Below are positions 39,501-45,266 of a DNA stretch of 64,000 nucleotides, one piece after another. Below the pieces are notes generated by a model that ran no database searches, was not told where the DNA came from, and saw only the letters and a program-made list of their open reading frames with translations. Made by a program: the position numbers and the translations under genes. Source of the stretch: Acheta domesticus (Eukaryota > Arthropoda > Insecta > Orthoptera > Gryllidae); NCBI GenBank assembly GCA_031308135.1, contig JAHLJT010000631.1, forward strand, positions 226,692,612 through 226,756,611, given 5' to 3'. Within the stretch, counting starts at the first letter, position 1, and every line of letters starts with the position of its first letter.

Positions 39501-42500
39501 TAACAGTCCGGTACGCTAACCGTTACACCATCGCCGCCACAGAATTGTGCCCTCCAAATGGTTTCTAAAACATTTTTATTAATTTTAAAATGTCTCTAGA
39601 ATATTTTTTATCAATGTAATATCGTATTATGTTTTTTTAATTAGAGTATTTTAATATTACATATAATATCCAATATTACATAATTATTATATATTCTTAC
39701 TGTTTTTATTTTATATTTATGTACATATTTTGACGTTTAATACCACTTATTTTTCCAGCCTCTATTGATAAGAAATTATCTGTTGAAGTTTGTTTCGAAG
39801 CATGTTAATCGAAGATTGTATAAGTATGCATCCAACAGTAAAGATTTATCAGGAAATGGTAGTGAAGTAGAAGTCATAAAGAAAGAACGTGAACCTATCA
39901 GAATTGTCCTTCCCTTTGTACCTAGTATAAGAAATAAAATAAATGAAGGTTATAAAGAGAAGTTTAATATAATTATAGTAGATAAAACAGTGAACCATAA
40001 AAATTTAGTCATAAAGTTAAGAAACGAAATTAAGAGGGATGAACAGCAAAATGTTGTCTGCAAGATTCCATGCCTAACATGTAATAAAAGCTACATGAGA
40101 CAAACATGTAGGAGGTTGAGCGAGCGATTGTAACAGTATCGGAATAACATAAAGAAAACTAGTCAGTTTCATAATTCAATATCTATACACAAAATCAATA
40201 CTAAGCATGATTTCAAATTTGCTGAAACAGAAATTGTATGCAAAGGGCCTAATAAAAAGAAAAGTTTGAACCTAGAGATACTTCATATTAAAAATAATAG
40301 AACTGTAAATTATATGGTAGTACTGTAAATTATATGGTAACGTTACATCCAATAGTTGTCGCTAATGACCTAGTAGTTGATGCGAAATACAAAAAAATTA
40401 AAAATCTATACCTCGAAACGTAATAAATGTAGTTCAAGATGTGAAAAATCAAGATCTATTGTATATGAAACTAATGTGTTGTCCATAAACACGGTATTGA
40501 AGCAGTCTAACCTATAATACACCAAATGAAAAGATAACAATTCAAGGGAATTGATCATATTGTTTGAGAAGTTTCAGAGATAATGTGACAAGTCTGTTCG
40601 AAGTGTCATTTTTCAGAAATAGCGTGGAAGTTCATCCTTCTATGAAACCAATCAGCTCGTCGTAATACGTAAATAAAATATATTCGACGTGTAAAGTTCC
40701 ATAGAAAATAAAGCTTTGCAATGCAAGCAACATTAAAGAATGAACGTTTCCTGATCGTTTAGTGAAAAGCGGAGCCTTTAGATGAATCAGTTCAAAAAAA
40801 ATATAATGTAAGTGAGAGACTCGTAACCAAAGTGACTACCATTTTGACATTAGGCAGATGAAGAAAGAAAATAACAAAAAATATGTCAAAACATCGCATT
40901 TTATAATGATGATTTATCATTTTATTCACAAAACTCTAATATTTAGAAAATGTTAAAATAACAACAATGTCAAACTTAAATTTTGGCCTTAAATCTCCAC
41001 TCAATACAAACTTCATATTCTGCAAGTGATTGGCAATTATTTAGCAGCAGAACACGACAATGTACAGGCAATCTGATTGTGATATTAATGTTAGGTTCTA
41101 TTTATTTTTATAAACCCAGATTTATTTGTTGTGATGGGCCACGCACAAGATTATAAGTGATCATTATGGCCACTAGGCTGCAACTGATGGGTGTCAGCGA
41201 ACGATAGTAGTGGCAGGAATTTGCCAAAATGGAGGCAACTTCCCAGACCAAAATGTGCCGTTTTGTGAATAATATATTATAATTTTTGTAAATAATATAA
41301 ATAAATGAGTTTCGCAAGTGATGAGTGTGAAATACGTCCCAGTGAAGTAATAATAATAATAATAATAATAATGGCAATAATAATAAAAGGATAATTTTTA
41401 TTATTACTGGAAATAACATGGAAAAAAATGAAATATTGGTTAAAGTAGGGTGTACGGTGCACCCTCAGAGAAGCGATGTGGCGGAGGGGGGGAGGGGAAG
41501 GGGGAGGGGGGGGAGGGGAAGGGGGAGGGGTGGGAGGGGGAAGGGGTTGGGAAGGGGAAGAGGCGGGAGGGGGCAGAGGAGGAGGAGGACGATAGGAGTC
41601 GCCATAAGCCCTCCCTCAAATTATGCCACGCGTTCTGATAGAAATGAATAAAAACTTACCGAAAGGCTGTTTTTAAGGTAGGCGCCATCAAGGAAAGACA
41701 AAAATTGATACCTGAATCACACTCAACCTGCTTCCCGCGACAATGACCCCTTCCGCACTGAACACTTTCGCGCATGAGAAGTGGCCTCTTTCTTGCTGCA
41801 CTTCCACTCGAAAACATCACTCAATTACTTTCGCTTGGCCAACCTCATCGGACACTTACATAACGGACACGAAAAGCCTGCAGCAATCAAATCACGTTCT
41901 TGCGCCCATTCAATTACAGCCACACACCCTTTCCGGCGCAACGCGTAAAAAAAGCCACATTTATTCTCCCAATCGTAGAACAAACACTCGACACTCAAAA
42001 ACACAAATCACGAAGAATTTGAAGAACGCAAGAAACGTAACTGCACAACAGCTACCCCAACACAGAAAATCAGTTGCACACCCACCATGTTCCATCCAGT
42101 ATTTCGGAATGAAACTCAGGCAAGAAATTGCCTTCCCTAACTTATGACGTCACGTCCGTGACCAATTACGAACTGTTAAAATTATTTCAGTAGTGAAGTT
42201 TTTACTATTTATTTAAATCGCCCACACTTTGCTTTTTATAAGTATGTAATAAGTTATACGTATTGCTCCCCACCCCTCCCCACCGAAAGGTTTCCCTCAT
42301 AATCCCCAAATACCCCTCGTCCCCTCCACCGTGGCTTTCCCCCTCGCCGGAACGGCGCGAAGGGCCGATTTGAACGACTTCCTTAGGTTGCACCGTACAC
42401 TAGACTTCAGCCGAAATATTGATATTTAGCGATAATTCATTTACTTACGCAGTGAGTGTCCTAAGGCGTCTACAATGGCTACAGAGGTTAAAAGTACCAG

Positions 42501-42539
42501 TCCCAAGAGCTGTGCTCCACAAACGATTACGGACACCAT
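672..42539 (-). CDS. takeout/JHBP-family secreted protein, six coding exons
   Basis: Whole-gene entry; the coding parts are the six exons listed separately. The joined frame is 780 nt including the stop, giving 259 residues, the usual size for takeout/JHBP proteins. Seen: a hydrophobic signal peptide (about residues 1-25), the N-terminal cysteine pair (C37, C47) that forms the family's disulfide, a GIxxLGIPxxDPLKV block (62-76), a SDYEMSGRMLLVP-GKGRC block (136-154), the NLFNGD block (about 201-206) and the C-terminal VFDRVPFDDIF block. Every junction has a GT donor, an AG acceptor and complementary phases. Known: members are extracellular and bind small hydrophobic ligands, with roles in feeding, circadian output, mating or hormone transport. 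The ligand and role here are unknown. Odd: 780 nt of coding sequence in a 42-kb locus, with introns packed with transposons. No frameshift or stop interrupts it, so it looks functional. Confidence 0.9.
1206..2290 (-). repeat. F1 family copy (hairpin-ended dispersed repeat)
   Basis: Inverted copy: the hairpin end (ACTTTCCCGTATAC followed by its near complement) is at 1206 and the other end near 2290 (CTGGATACGTCGTAAATTAG). It shares long stretches with 33676-35026 in opposite orientation and with 35130-35620. The interior has repeated modules of about 350 bp ('aatggcgcaggtctcatgtt'-like). Confidence 0.75.
2393..2445. repeat. (AAT)n microsatellite
   Basis: About 17 uninterrupted AAT/ATA/TAA units, directly at the presumed 3' end of LINE A. 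It may derive from the element's simple-repeat tail. Confidence 0.9.
2885..4896 (-). pseudogene. LINE A ORF2 remnant: endonuclease end, reverse transcriptase, C-terminal domain
   Basis: Read on the minus strand in order: GISDHKAVLLD (about 4825-4855) is the C-terminal motif of the apurinic-type endonuclease. A linker follows (4456-4698). The RT begins near 4192 with GKSRGPDDIS...YRPVSLT. Motif A is DIDFAKAFDVVPH (about 3760-3800), then SGIPQ, then the catalytic RLFADDCIIYR (about 3505-3545). The C-terminal part has LVRPEYGTICWDPH..LERIQHRAAKF and ends at 2885. Several frameshifts and stops separate the parts, so it cannot make a full protein. Confidence 0.85.
4905..6918. mobile_element. non-autonomous hAT-type transposon (2.0 kb)
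   Basis: The ends are inverted: TAGAGATCTGCATTCTCCGC at the left and the complement of TAGAGTTCTGCAATCAGGCG at the right, fitting the hAT YARNG terminus. The 8-bp palindromic target duplication CTAATTAG flanks it exactly (4897-4904 and 6919-6926) and matches the hAT nTnnnnAn preference. Both subterminal regions are GC-rich (4925-5095 and 6680-6900), while the core is AT-rich. The longest open frame inside (5643-6086, 147 codons) resembles no transposase I recognise, so the copy is probably non-autonomous. Confidence 0.85.
6927..7130 (-). pseudogene. LINE A endonuclease remnant upstream of the hAT insertion
   Basis: Just outside the right hAT duplication the minus strand reads ..GTRQDAILDVYL. 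Joined across the insertion this runs into IRPKEIFVSC..EGISDHK, the usual 'LDVxLVRP...GISDH' endonuclease block. Further upstream the frame is degenerate and the boundary is uncertain. Confidence 0.5.
7845..8110 (-). repeat. F3 interspersed repeat, fragment
   Basis: The reverse complement shares a colinear stretch with 36240-36480: GAGGCC..CTCAAAATTTTA..TTTTTAAGGC, then GTTTA(T/G)GAGTTATTT and GGTTGCA(G/T)TTTA. Similarity is moderate, so these are old copies. Confidence 0.6.
8590..8965 (+). repeat. diverged direct repeat, copy 1
   Basis: Starts GCTTTCTCAAAAGTAAAAA and ends at ATCTCGCACGGGTA. The same order of landmarks recurs at 9638-9942 (GCTTTCTCAAGAGTAAAAAC ... ATCTCGCACGGGTA), about 1.05 kb downstream. 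It could be a tandem duplication or the terminal repeats of a very short LTR-type element. No primer-binding site was recognised. Confidence 0.6.
9638..9942 (+). repeat. diverged direct repeat, copy 2
   Basis: Partner of 8590-8965. Shared internal blocks include GAATTGTTCCAAG, TGTTGAATAAATTT-like and the GCACGGGTA end. Confidence 0.6.
10595..10776. repeat. chimeric F1 copy
   Basis: The inverted F1 left end (CTAATACGGGAAAGTCTATG at 10625-10644) abuts a forward F1 right end (CACGGCCCGGCAACGAATTT ... TACGTACGTATACGGGGAAGT), giving a 180-bp unit bounded by both F1 termini. Confidence 0.6.
11089..11241 (-). CDS. takeout-like gene, coding exon 5
   Basis: The acceptor TTTTTTAG precedes AC, which completes a Tyr codon begun in exon 4. 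The exon then encodes NMSAALGPAGKMITVKGKEY and on to FNVTHFLLDF..DFHFDNLFNGDRGL, ending in the G of a split Val codon before GTAAGA. The 'F-x-F-D-N-L-F-N-G-D' motif is diagnostic for takeout/JHBP proteins. NMS and NVT sequons are present. Confidence 0.94.
11355..11665 (+). mobile_element. tRNA-derived SINE
   Basis: A GGTGGCTCGGGGCAGTGCC stretch resembles an A box, and GGTTTCGAGTCCTG about 40 bp later matches the pol III B box. The tRNA-unrelated body follows with TACATTACATACACTACACT. The 3' end is not sharply defined. Confidence 0.6.
13199..13222 (-). repeat. 24-bp F2 boundary motif, inverted copy
   Basis: GAGCCATTCCACGTCAAATC.. is the exact complement of the motif ending both F2 units at 15505-15528 and 20696-20719. 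Confidence 0.8.
14905..15528 (+). repeat. F2 repeat unit 1
   Basis: Shares ordered blocks with the split unit 2: CTTGAAACaC..ATCAGGCAGA, CGAACACAATTCGTTAGTGCA, AGAAAATTGAACAA, TGATGTCCAGA and the 24-bp GTGCGATTTGACGTGGAATG.. end. It serves as an unoccupied copy for the insertion in unit 2. Confidence 0.75.
15917..18630 (-). pseudogene. LINE B ORF2: endonuclease and reverse transcriptase, broken
   Basis: The ATG at 18630 opens an endonuclease: NLLNWNANGV, then CITESHLK, GDLNAKNSNWG and, after a frameshift near 18000, LDSDHLP. RT follows with GHDKITN (about 17265), IPIPKP..NYRPISLL (about 17080-17150), GLPQGSPLSP (about 16715) and the catalytic QFADDTAIYKSS (about 16610-16640). The thumb region has YLGLNFDTRLNW..HI and ends at 15917. 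FADD plus 'YLG..D..L.W..HI' is typical of the Jockey clade, which lacks RNase H. At least five frameshifts break it. Confidence 0.9.
18694..19029 (-). repeat. Penelope inverted arm, left
   Basis: Nearly identical to the reverse complement of 19779-20113, with a handful of substitutions such as TATCCGGG against TGTCCGGA. The high identity indicates a fairly recent or homogenised element. Confidence 0.9.
18743..18774 (-). ncRNA. hammerhead-ribozyme-like core in the left Penelope arm
   Basis: Same core on the opposite strand: CTGAGGA at 18774-18768 and GAAAC at 18747-18743. Confidence 0.45.
19140..19760 (+). pseudogene. Penelope GIY-YIG endonuclease remnant
   Basis: The frame starting at 19140 reads EALKKTFAANGYNGPTIQRA, the stretch that precedes the endonuclease linker. 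After a frameshift near 19290 the next frame gives LPYIRGITDRIGKLLRRFRV, then KDQLPPLQTAGVYAVHCSCG, then RDYIGETGRTVEERLREHI, and WETGHDLLFEDTRVL. GVY..C.CG.dYIGeTgR....R..EH is the GIY-YIG nuclease core with a CxC before it, as in Penelope. No RT motifs lie upstream, so it cannot self-mobilise. Confidence 0.85.
19779..20113 (+). repeat. Penelope inverted arm, right
   Basis: Partner of the left arm. Contains CTATATATAA at 19991-20000 and the hammerhead-like core at 20034-20064. Confidence 0.9.
20034..20064 (+). ncRNA. hammerhead-ribozyme-like core in the right Penelope arm
   Basis: CTGAGGA (20034-20040) matches the CUGANGA core. GACC (20042-20045) pairs with GGTC (20056-20059) as stem II, followed by GAAAC (20060-20064). 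A CGTCG...CGACG pair could form stem III. Hammerhead motifs are documented in Penelope termini. I could not place a clear UH cleavage site, so activity is uncertain. Confidence 0.45.
21282..21424 (-). CDS. takeout-like gene, coding exon 4
   Basis: The exon starts after TTTTTCAG with the G that completes the split Lys codon and encodes FNFDDKTNMSILFSGSVDQV then HFESDYEMSGRMLLVPLTGK and GRCRLSY. It ends with one base before GTAAGT at 21281. The DYxMxGRxLxxPxxGKGxC block is the family signature in the middle of the protein. It sits only 214 bp from exon 3, the only short intron of the gene. Confidence 0.93.
21425..21638 (-). other. intron 3 of the takeout-like gene (214 bp)
   Basis: GTAAGT...TTTTTCAG. 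The only compact intron of the gene, with no repeat recognised inside. Confidence 0.9.
21639..21786 (-). CDS. takeout-like gene, coding exon 3
   Basis: The acceptor is CCAACAG and the donor GTAAGT. The exon encodes GIEELGIPSIDPLKVTAIEI and on to ..FTNIVVKGLTNASFFDV, followed by AA of a split Lys codon. The DPLKV motif and the downstream 'G-x-V-x-L-x-x-x-F-x-N-x-x-V-x-G-L' beta segment are the most recognisable part of the takeout family. An NAS sequon suggests possible N-glycosylation. Confidence 0.94.
22660..22765 (-). mobile_element. tRNA-like SINE fragment
   Basis: On the minus strand GGGTTAGTGTTACGGATAAA resembles an A box region, and GGGGTTTGATTCTCC a B box (GGTTCGANTCC). There is no tRNA cloverleaf good enough for a functional tRNA. 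Confidence 0.5.
23092..23135. repeat. (ATCA)n simple repeat
   Basis: Imperfect ATCA/ATCG/ATCC tetranucleotide units. Confidence 0.85.
23165..23560. other. CpG-rich patch with a perfect CRE
   Basis: About 400 bp of GC- and CpG-rich DNA in an AT-rich surround, containing TGACGTCA (23244-23251). The open frames crossing it are Pro/Ser/Arg-rich and look like composition artefacts. It could be a CpG-rich repeat or a regulatory region inside intron 2. Confidence 0.4.
24027..24119 (-). CDS. takeout-like gene, coding exon 2 (cysteine pair)
   Basis: This exon is 93 nt, preceded by a pyrimidine-rich tract and TTTCAG and followed by GTGAGT at 24026-24021. It encodes PSRFPRCKKADLNTKRCNDE and then KVDKSLHLLRD, ending in the first base of a Gly codon. 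The C..(9)..C pair followed by an amphipathic helix leading into a GIxELGIP segment matches the N-terminal helix of JHBP-like proteins. The exon is too short to be conspicuous as an open frame and was found by extending the gene upstream with a phase constraint. Confidence 0.88.
24766..27310 (+). repeat. F1 family, longest copy with embedded microsatellite
   Basis: Starts with ACTTTCCCGTATTA (24766) and ends near 27310 with the degenerate right-end block TTCGCCTTTTTATCGCGCAG. Colinear with 45267-46660: CTATTAGAAATTGCCACATACTC..TCGGTTTCC..GAATATTAAAGAACA at the start and AAAATTTGGAGCC modules inside. Confidence 0.7.
26867..27113. repeat. ACGG/AAGG tetranucleotide microsatellite
   Basis: About 245 bp of GACGGACGGAAG-type units with higher-order 12-bp periodicity. 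Both strands are open in several frames (e.g. PSVRPSVRPSV) only because of the periodicity. It lies exactly where other F1 copies have a short CAGACGGACAGACG segment. Confidence 0.95.
27560..28860. other. GC-rich region with heat-shock-element palindrome
   Basis: Contains a perfect HSE (28467-28484), nearby CCAAT-type boxes (ATTGG near 28505, CCAAT near 28545) and, on the minus strand, AATAAA near 27600 downstream of a 103-codon frame (27730-28041) that I do not recognise. No TATA at a convincing distance. It could be a nested transcription unit or a mobile element with a stress-type promoter. Confidence 0.4.
28467..28484. promoter_or_regulatory. perfect heat-shock element
   Basis: TTCTAGAACTTTCGAGAA: four alternating nGAAn/nTTCn pentamers with exact spacing, the canonical HSF trimer-binding arrangement. 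Seen directly; no activity is implied. Confidence 0.65.
29061..29345 (+). repeat. F5 interspersed repeat, copy 1
   Basis: Closely matches 44691-44983: GGAAAAAGAAGCCTGAT, ACTCTACTCACTACAAATGG, CAGACCCTGCATTGTCG, GATATTCTGAGAGCT. Confidence 0.8.
29829..30174 (+). repeat. F4 repeat, copy 1 (possible hAT-like 5' end)
   Basis: Starts CAGGCCTGTCCAAAACCGTG and stays highly similar to 61938-62290 in the same orientation to TAATTTCTATGT. The CAGG start resembles a hAT terminus. The distal part can be read as HPSKRQKDFKRRTHWSIMNI in copy 1 and a close variant in copy 2, so it may be the start of a decayed coding region. No opposite end or duplication was found. Confidence 0.7.
30230..30760. other. GC-rich stretch, unassigned
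   Basis: CpG-rich DNA with a 115-codon plus-strand frame (30519-30866) of no recognised family. It could be part of a mobile element or an unrecognised exon; nothing decides. Confidence 0.25.
33676..35026 (+). repeat. F1 family copy, subtype with alternative left end
   Basis: Right end ...TATGCGGGAAAGT at 35026. The left end begins near TTTCAAATATTTCAAAA, as at 44985. The CAGACAGACGG..GACGGACAGACG segment is at 34774-34806. Confidence 0.75.
35130..35620 (-). repeat. F1 family fragment
   Basis: Same orientation as 1206-2290 (CTCATGTTGCTTGAAAACTC against CTCATGTTGGTTGAAAACTC) and ends with GGATGCATCGTAAGTTAGAA, as at the distal end of that copy. With 33676-35026 it forms a head-to-head pair. 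Confidence 0.7.
35957..36552 (+). repeat. F3 interspersed repeat with (TA)n tail
   Basis: Starts near CTAGGAAAACCCGGCAGACA, passes through GATCGGTCCAACGGTGTTGT and ends in a TA dinucleotide run (36504-36550). Repeats with this 'AACCCGGC ... GATCGGTCCAACGGT ... TATATA' layout are common in arthropod genomes. The second half matches 7845-8110 inverted. Confidence 0.65.
37720..39108. mobile_element. non-autonomous hAT-type transposon (1.4 kb)
   Basis: Begins CAGTGGCGTAGCCTGAG and ends GCTACGCCCCTG, complementary termini of a widespread hAT type. A perfect 8-bp duplication CAATAAAT flanks it (37712-37719 and 39109-39116). The interior is AT-rich without a transposase frame. Confidence 0.9.
39440..39545 (-). 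mobile_element. tRNA-derived SINE fragment
   Basis: The minus strand reads GGCGATGGTGTAACGGTTAG (A-box region) and GCGGGTACAAACCTG (B-box like). It is close to a tRNA layout, but the arms do not pair well enough for a functional tRNA. Confidence 0.6.
39765..40330 (+). pseudogene. Penelope-like fragment: linker and GIY-YIG nuclease, broken
   Basis: Reads IRIVLPFVPSIRNKINEGYK, then VVCKIPCLTCNKSYMRQTCR, i.e. the pre-nuclease linker and the C-x-x-C..sYigqT.R GIY-YIG core (G changed to R). After a stop near 40130 the frame continues with NSISIHKINTKHDFKFAETE and NLEILHIKNNRTVNY, the conserved end of Penelope proteins. It is unrelated in detail to the short element in intron 4. Confidence 0.8.
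41447..42402. mobile_element. inverted-repeat DNA transposon, G-rich arms
   Basis: The left end GTGTACGGTGCACCCTCAG (41449) and the right end, read in complement, GTGTACGGTGCAACCTAAG (42402 inwards) are inverted repeats. The left arm is G-rich (41475-41590) and the right arm C-rich (42270-42350), so the composition mirrors. A TA or TAG duplication is possible at the ends but not certain. The 134-codon frame inside (41743-42147) is not recognised. It lies 46 bp from the exon 1 splice donor. Confidence 0.65.
41475..41590 (+). repeat. G-tract region with G-quadruplex potential
   Basis: Many runs of four or more G separated by 1-3 bases. Confidence 0.8.
42449..42539 (-). CDS. takeout-like gene, coding exon 1 (signal peptide)
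   Basis: The ATG at 42539 opens 30 codons plus one base, reading MVSVIVCGAQLLGLVLLTSV and on to ..DALGHSL. This is a typical signal peptide: short n-region, leucine/valine-rich core and a small residue before the likely cut after VDA. The donor is GTAAGT at 42448-42443. The single trailing C joins the CC at the start of exon 2 to make Pro, giving the SLPSRFPRC run expected just before the first JHBP cysteine. A TATA box lies upstream. Because exon 1 carries no domain motif, this assignment rests on phase, donor, signal peptide and promoter position. Confidence 0.8.
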
Positions 42540-42567
42540 CCCGAATGCGTACGTATCACACAATAAG

Positions 42568-42598
42568 TGCAAATGACAGTACATGAGGGCGTTTTATA
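42568..42598 (-). promoter_or_regulatory. core promoter of the takeout-like gene
   Basis: On the minus strand TATAAAA runs 42598-42592, in a CTATAAAACGCC context. Initiator-like sequences follow: GCACTTA with its A about 30 bp downstream (42568), and TCATTT with its A at 42574. The ATG is at 42539, so the 5' UTR would be only about 30-35 nt. Inferred from motif and spacing only. Confidence 0.5.
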
Positions 42599-43039
42599 GA
42601 CGCCTACGCACGTCATCAGGCTCGTTATAGCAGCACTGCCTGGAATATTCTAGGTTATAGTATTCAGATAACTATCATTATTTCCCACATTTTTCCACTT
42701 CGTTCCCATGAATTAAATCACTGTCAGTATATTAAATTGAGAATAAAACAGGCTTTTGTTCACTTTTGTGCAGAATTAAGAAAAATGAGCTTCCAGATAT
42801 AAGCCAAGCAATTGTCTATTTAAAAGATAGTTGCAGTATTAGCACAATAGGGAATGAGATTATGAAATTTGCTTCTCTGCATCCTTTTCAGTTAAATAAA
42901 TTACAGACTTTCATCATAATTTGATCTTAAATTTATGTTCTGTAGATTCATTAAGTTCGTGAAAAGATAAAATCATAATATACGACTGTACATATGCATT
43001 TCTTTTCAGGTCAAGCTTTTTAAAACAACATATAGAAAG

Positions 43040-43235
43040 TAGGGATGTGTCGATCGCGAACGAACTAGTTCAATTGAACTGTTCTTGAAAAGGAACGATA
43101 CGATACGGAACGACCATTTAATGAACTATAGTTCATCTGTCACGGGTCATCGTTCGTAGTTCACCGGTCACCTTTCCCAGTTCTTTTAGTTCAGTTAGTT
43201 CATTTAGTTCAGTAGTTCAATTAGTTCTCTCCCGT
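43040..43235 (+). mobile_element. hAT-like terminus with AGTTCA subterminal repeats
   Basis: Starts TAGGGATGTGTCGATCGCGA (hAT-type YAGRG) and is followed by about ten AGTTCA/GTTC motifs in both orientations. Many hAT ends have this kind of clustered subterminal motif. No matching opposite end was found, so this is probably a solo end. Confidence 0.5.
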
Positions 43236-43727
43236 AGTTCAGCGGTCATAGTGCGCATGAGCTCACTGCGCAGGTTTCAACATGCGGTGGTCGGAAGTCA
43301 CATGACTTTGGGGATACTGGCTGCTTGTATTGTGTGTAATGTACCTTTGCGTGCTGTTGCTGGAATTGAATTTTGATAACTTGCTGTATATAAATGTCAA
43401 TAATCTGGATTATCAAGGGAAGAATGCCTAGCATATAGTAATAACAGCTACTTTGATTAATGATTCCCTTGGAGTTATTTCTTTTACAAATAAGAATATT
43501 CTTTATTTGTAGTCCTACTTGTAAAACGGGTTTAGTGAAGTGCGCAGTTGAATGTGACAAGATATTCTGTCAATATACAATATTCAATGAACTGCACATT
43601 CTGCACAATGAACTTTCATGTAGTGCATGTATTTGCAAGTACATGAAAATATGAATAAAGAGTAGAAATGTTCCAAATAGAGTAGAATTCATTCTTCTGC
43701 TGTAAGCAACATTTTAGGGTTGTTTAA

Positions 43728-43891
43728 CCCATTTTATCCCAAATTATTTTTTTGTAAATTTTTCAATTTTTGTATACATGAACAACATAAAACAGGTCTG
43801 AGGAGAATATTGTGAGAGTAACTGGGACTTTATCAATTGTTGTTTAGAAAACATTGCATGTTCCAAAAATGGAACAGTGGGAACGAATAGG
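43728..43891. mobile_element. piggyBac-like MITE, short copy
   Basis: TTAA (43724-43727) then CCCATTTTATCCCA. The right end reads in complement CCTATTCGTTCCCACTGTTCC. A palindromic TGTTCCAAAAATGGAACA occurs near the end. The right TTAA has changed to TAGC. Confidence 0.5.
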
Positions 43892-44586
43892 TAGCATGTT
43901 TCTAAAAAAAATATGTTTAATTTTTAATTCGGTTATTTATTGTTTTATGAAGATAAATAGCTTAAAAATAACAAAAATGATACTTTAAATTACATTCCAT
44001 GAAATATTTCAAATGATTCTGCATATAGAGGAATGTTGGACTTCTTGAAATTTCTATATGTTTTTCTTACAATGCCCATATCTAGACTGCTTGCTATGAC
44101 CCACAATTAAATGATCGATCTGATCATATGTCACGTCATTAAGCACACTCTTGTAATTTTCGAAGGATCTAGTGATGGTCGTCCTAATAGAGAAATTGTA
44201 TATTTCGGAAGCAACACGTAGTAACAAGTAACACGCCTTGTAAAACGTATGGGTTTTCCCATTTGCTGCATGGTGCTCTTCTTTCCATAGCAAGATATCA
44301 CTGTTTCGTCAAAACAGTTCTTTCGTTTGTAAAAGCATGAAGTCAGTGCTCGTTTAGCGTGTTCCATAAAGGAAAAACTTAAGCAAATTTATCTGAACTT
44401 GATAAACGTGAATTATCGGACACGTAAAAATTAATTTTCAAGAAAATTATTTCTGCAACAATTACTTCAAAACGAAAGTCATTCTTACAACTGGCATATA
44501 AATTAATAAGCTGGACCATTATATTTAAGACTTAATGATCATAAAACAATTCAAACAAGTGCACAGACCTCATTTCTTCTTCCGTA

Positions 44587-44684
44587 AAAAAGAGCGAAAT
44601 CCAATCTTTTGGAGATCCTCCTAAATGTCTATGAGAAATCATTTTCGAATTCTCTTTCACTTTTTATTACAATTATCTAATTTT
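44587..44684 (+). repeat. 98-bp near-identical direct repeat, left copy
   Basis: Matches 46666-46763 with one difference seen (CTCCTAAAT against CTCTTAAAT). Begins AAAGAGCGAAATCCAATC. Confidence 0.95.
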
Positions 44685-44690
44685 GATATT

Positions 44691-44983
44691 GGAAAAAGAA
44701 GCCTGATACCCTGGAAATATAGAAATGCCTTCCATTGGGCCATGATTAGGGAAGAGTATTTTAAAACCATGCAACAAATTCTCTACTCACTACAAATGGT
44801 ACAGCATTTGGTGCAAAACTAAATATTTGACTGCAAATATCAACATAAATTAGACAATTATAACTCCTTTTCATACAGCTCCATTAGGTCACAACAATGA
44901 CACTAATTCACAGATATTCGCGAGCGCAAAGTGAATTCCATTGTTGCAGACCCTGCATTGTCGCTATTCTGAGAGCTATTAAT
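44691..44983 (+). repeat. F5 interspersed repeat, copy 2
   Basis: Partner of 29061-29345. It is followed directly by an F1 subtype left end. Confidence 0.8.
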
Positions 44984-44984
44984 T

Positions 44985-45230
44985 CTTTTTACTTATTTCA
45001 AATATTTCAAAATAAACAATTTCTAAAATATTAATGTGTAAGTCTATAACAAAGTTCGAATGTAAGAAACGAAGAAAGAAATAATATACAAAATTGCACA
45101 TTCTAATTTACGACGCATCCAGCTGTCCCAAGCGCAGTAAATTTACAGCGGCCTATTACGTTTGTCACAAAATTAAAGAAAAACTACTCGTATTTTGAAA
45201 AAATTAAGCATGACCGTATTTATTTTATTT
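44985..45230 (+). repeat. F1 family, subtype left-end fragment
   Basis: Nearly the same as 33676-33930 (AATATTAATGTGTAAGT..GAAACGAAGAAAGAAATAAT). It breaks off at a TTTATT run before the next F1 copy. Confidence 0.75.
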
Positions 45231-45266
45231 ATTTATTTGTCAAAAAACAGAAACAGAATGGCACAG

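Larger units (their letters stand above)
24120..42448 (-). other. intron 1 of the takeout-like gene (18.3 kb)
   Basis: GTAAGT...TTTCAG. Contains a long F1 copy with microsatellite (24766-27310), the HSE region (27560-28860), F5 (29061-29345), F4 (29829-30174), F1 copies (33676-35620), F3 (35957-36552), a hAT element (37720-39108), a SINE (39440-39545), a Penelope fragment (39765-40330) and an inverted-repeat element (41447-42402). In 30760-33675 I see GC-rich pockets (31050-31350, 32530-32700, 33180-33420) but no gene I can name. I see nothing definable in 36553-37711 or 40331-41330. Confidence 0.8.

Noticed and set aside
41743..42147. 134-codon plus-strand frame
   Set aside because: It lies inside an inverted-repeat transposon, has low complexity and no recognised motif. 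I do not call it a gene.
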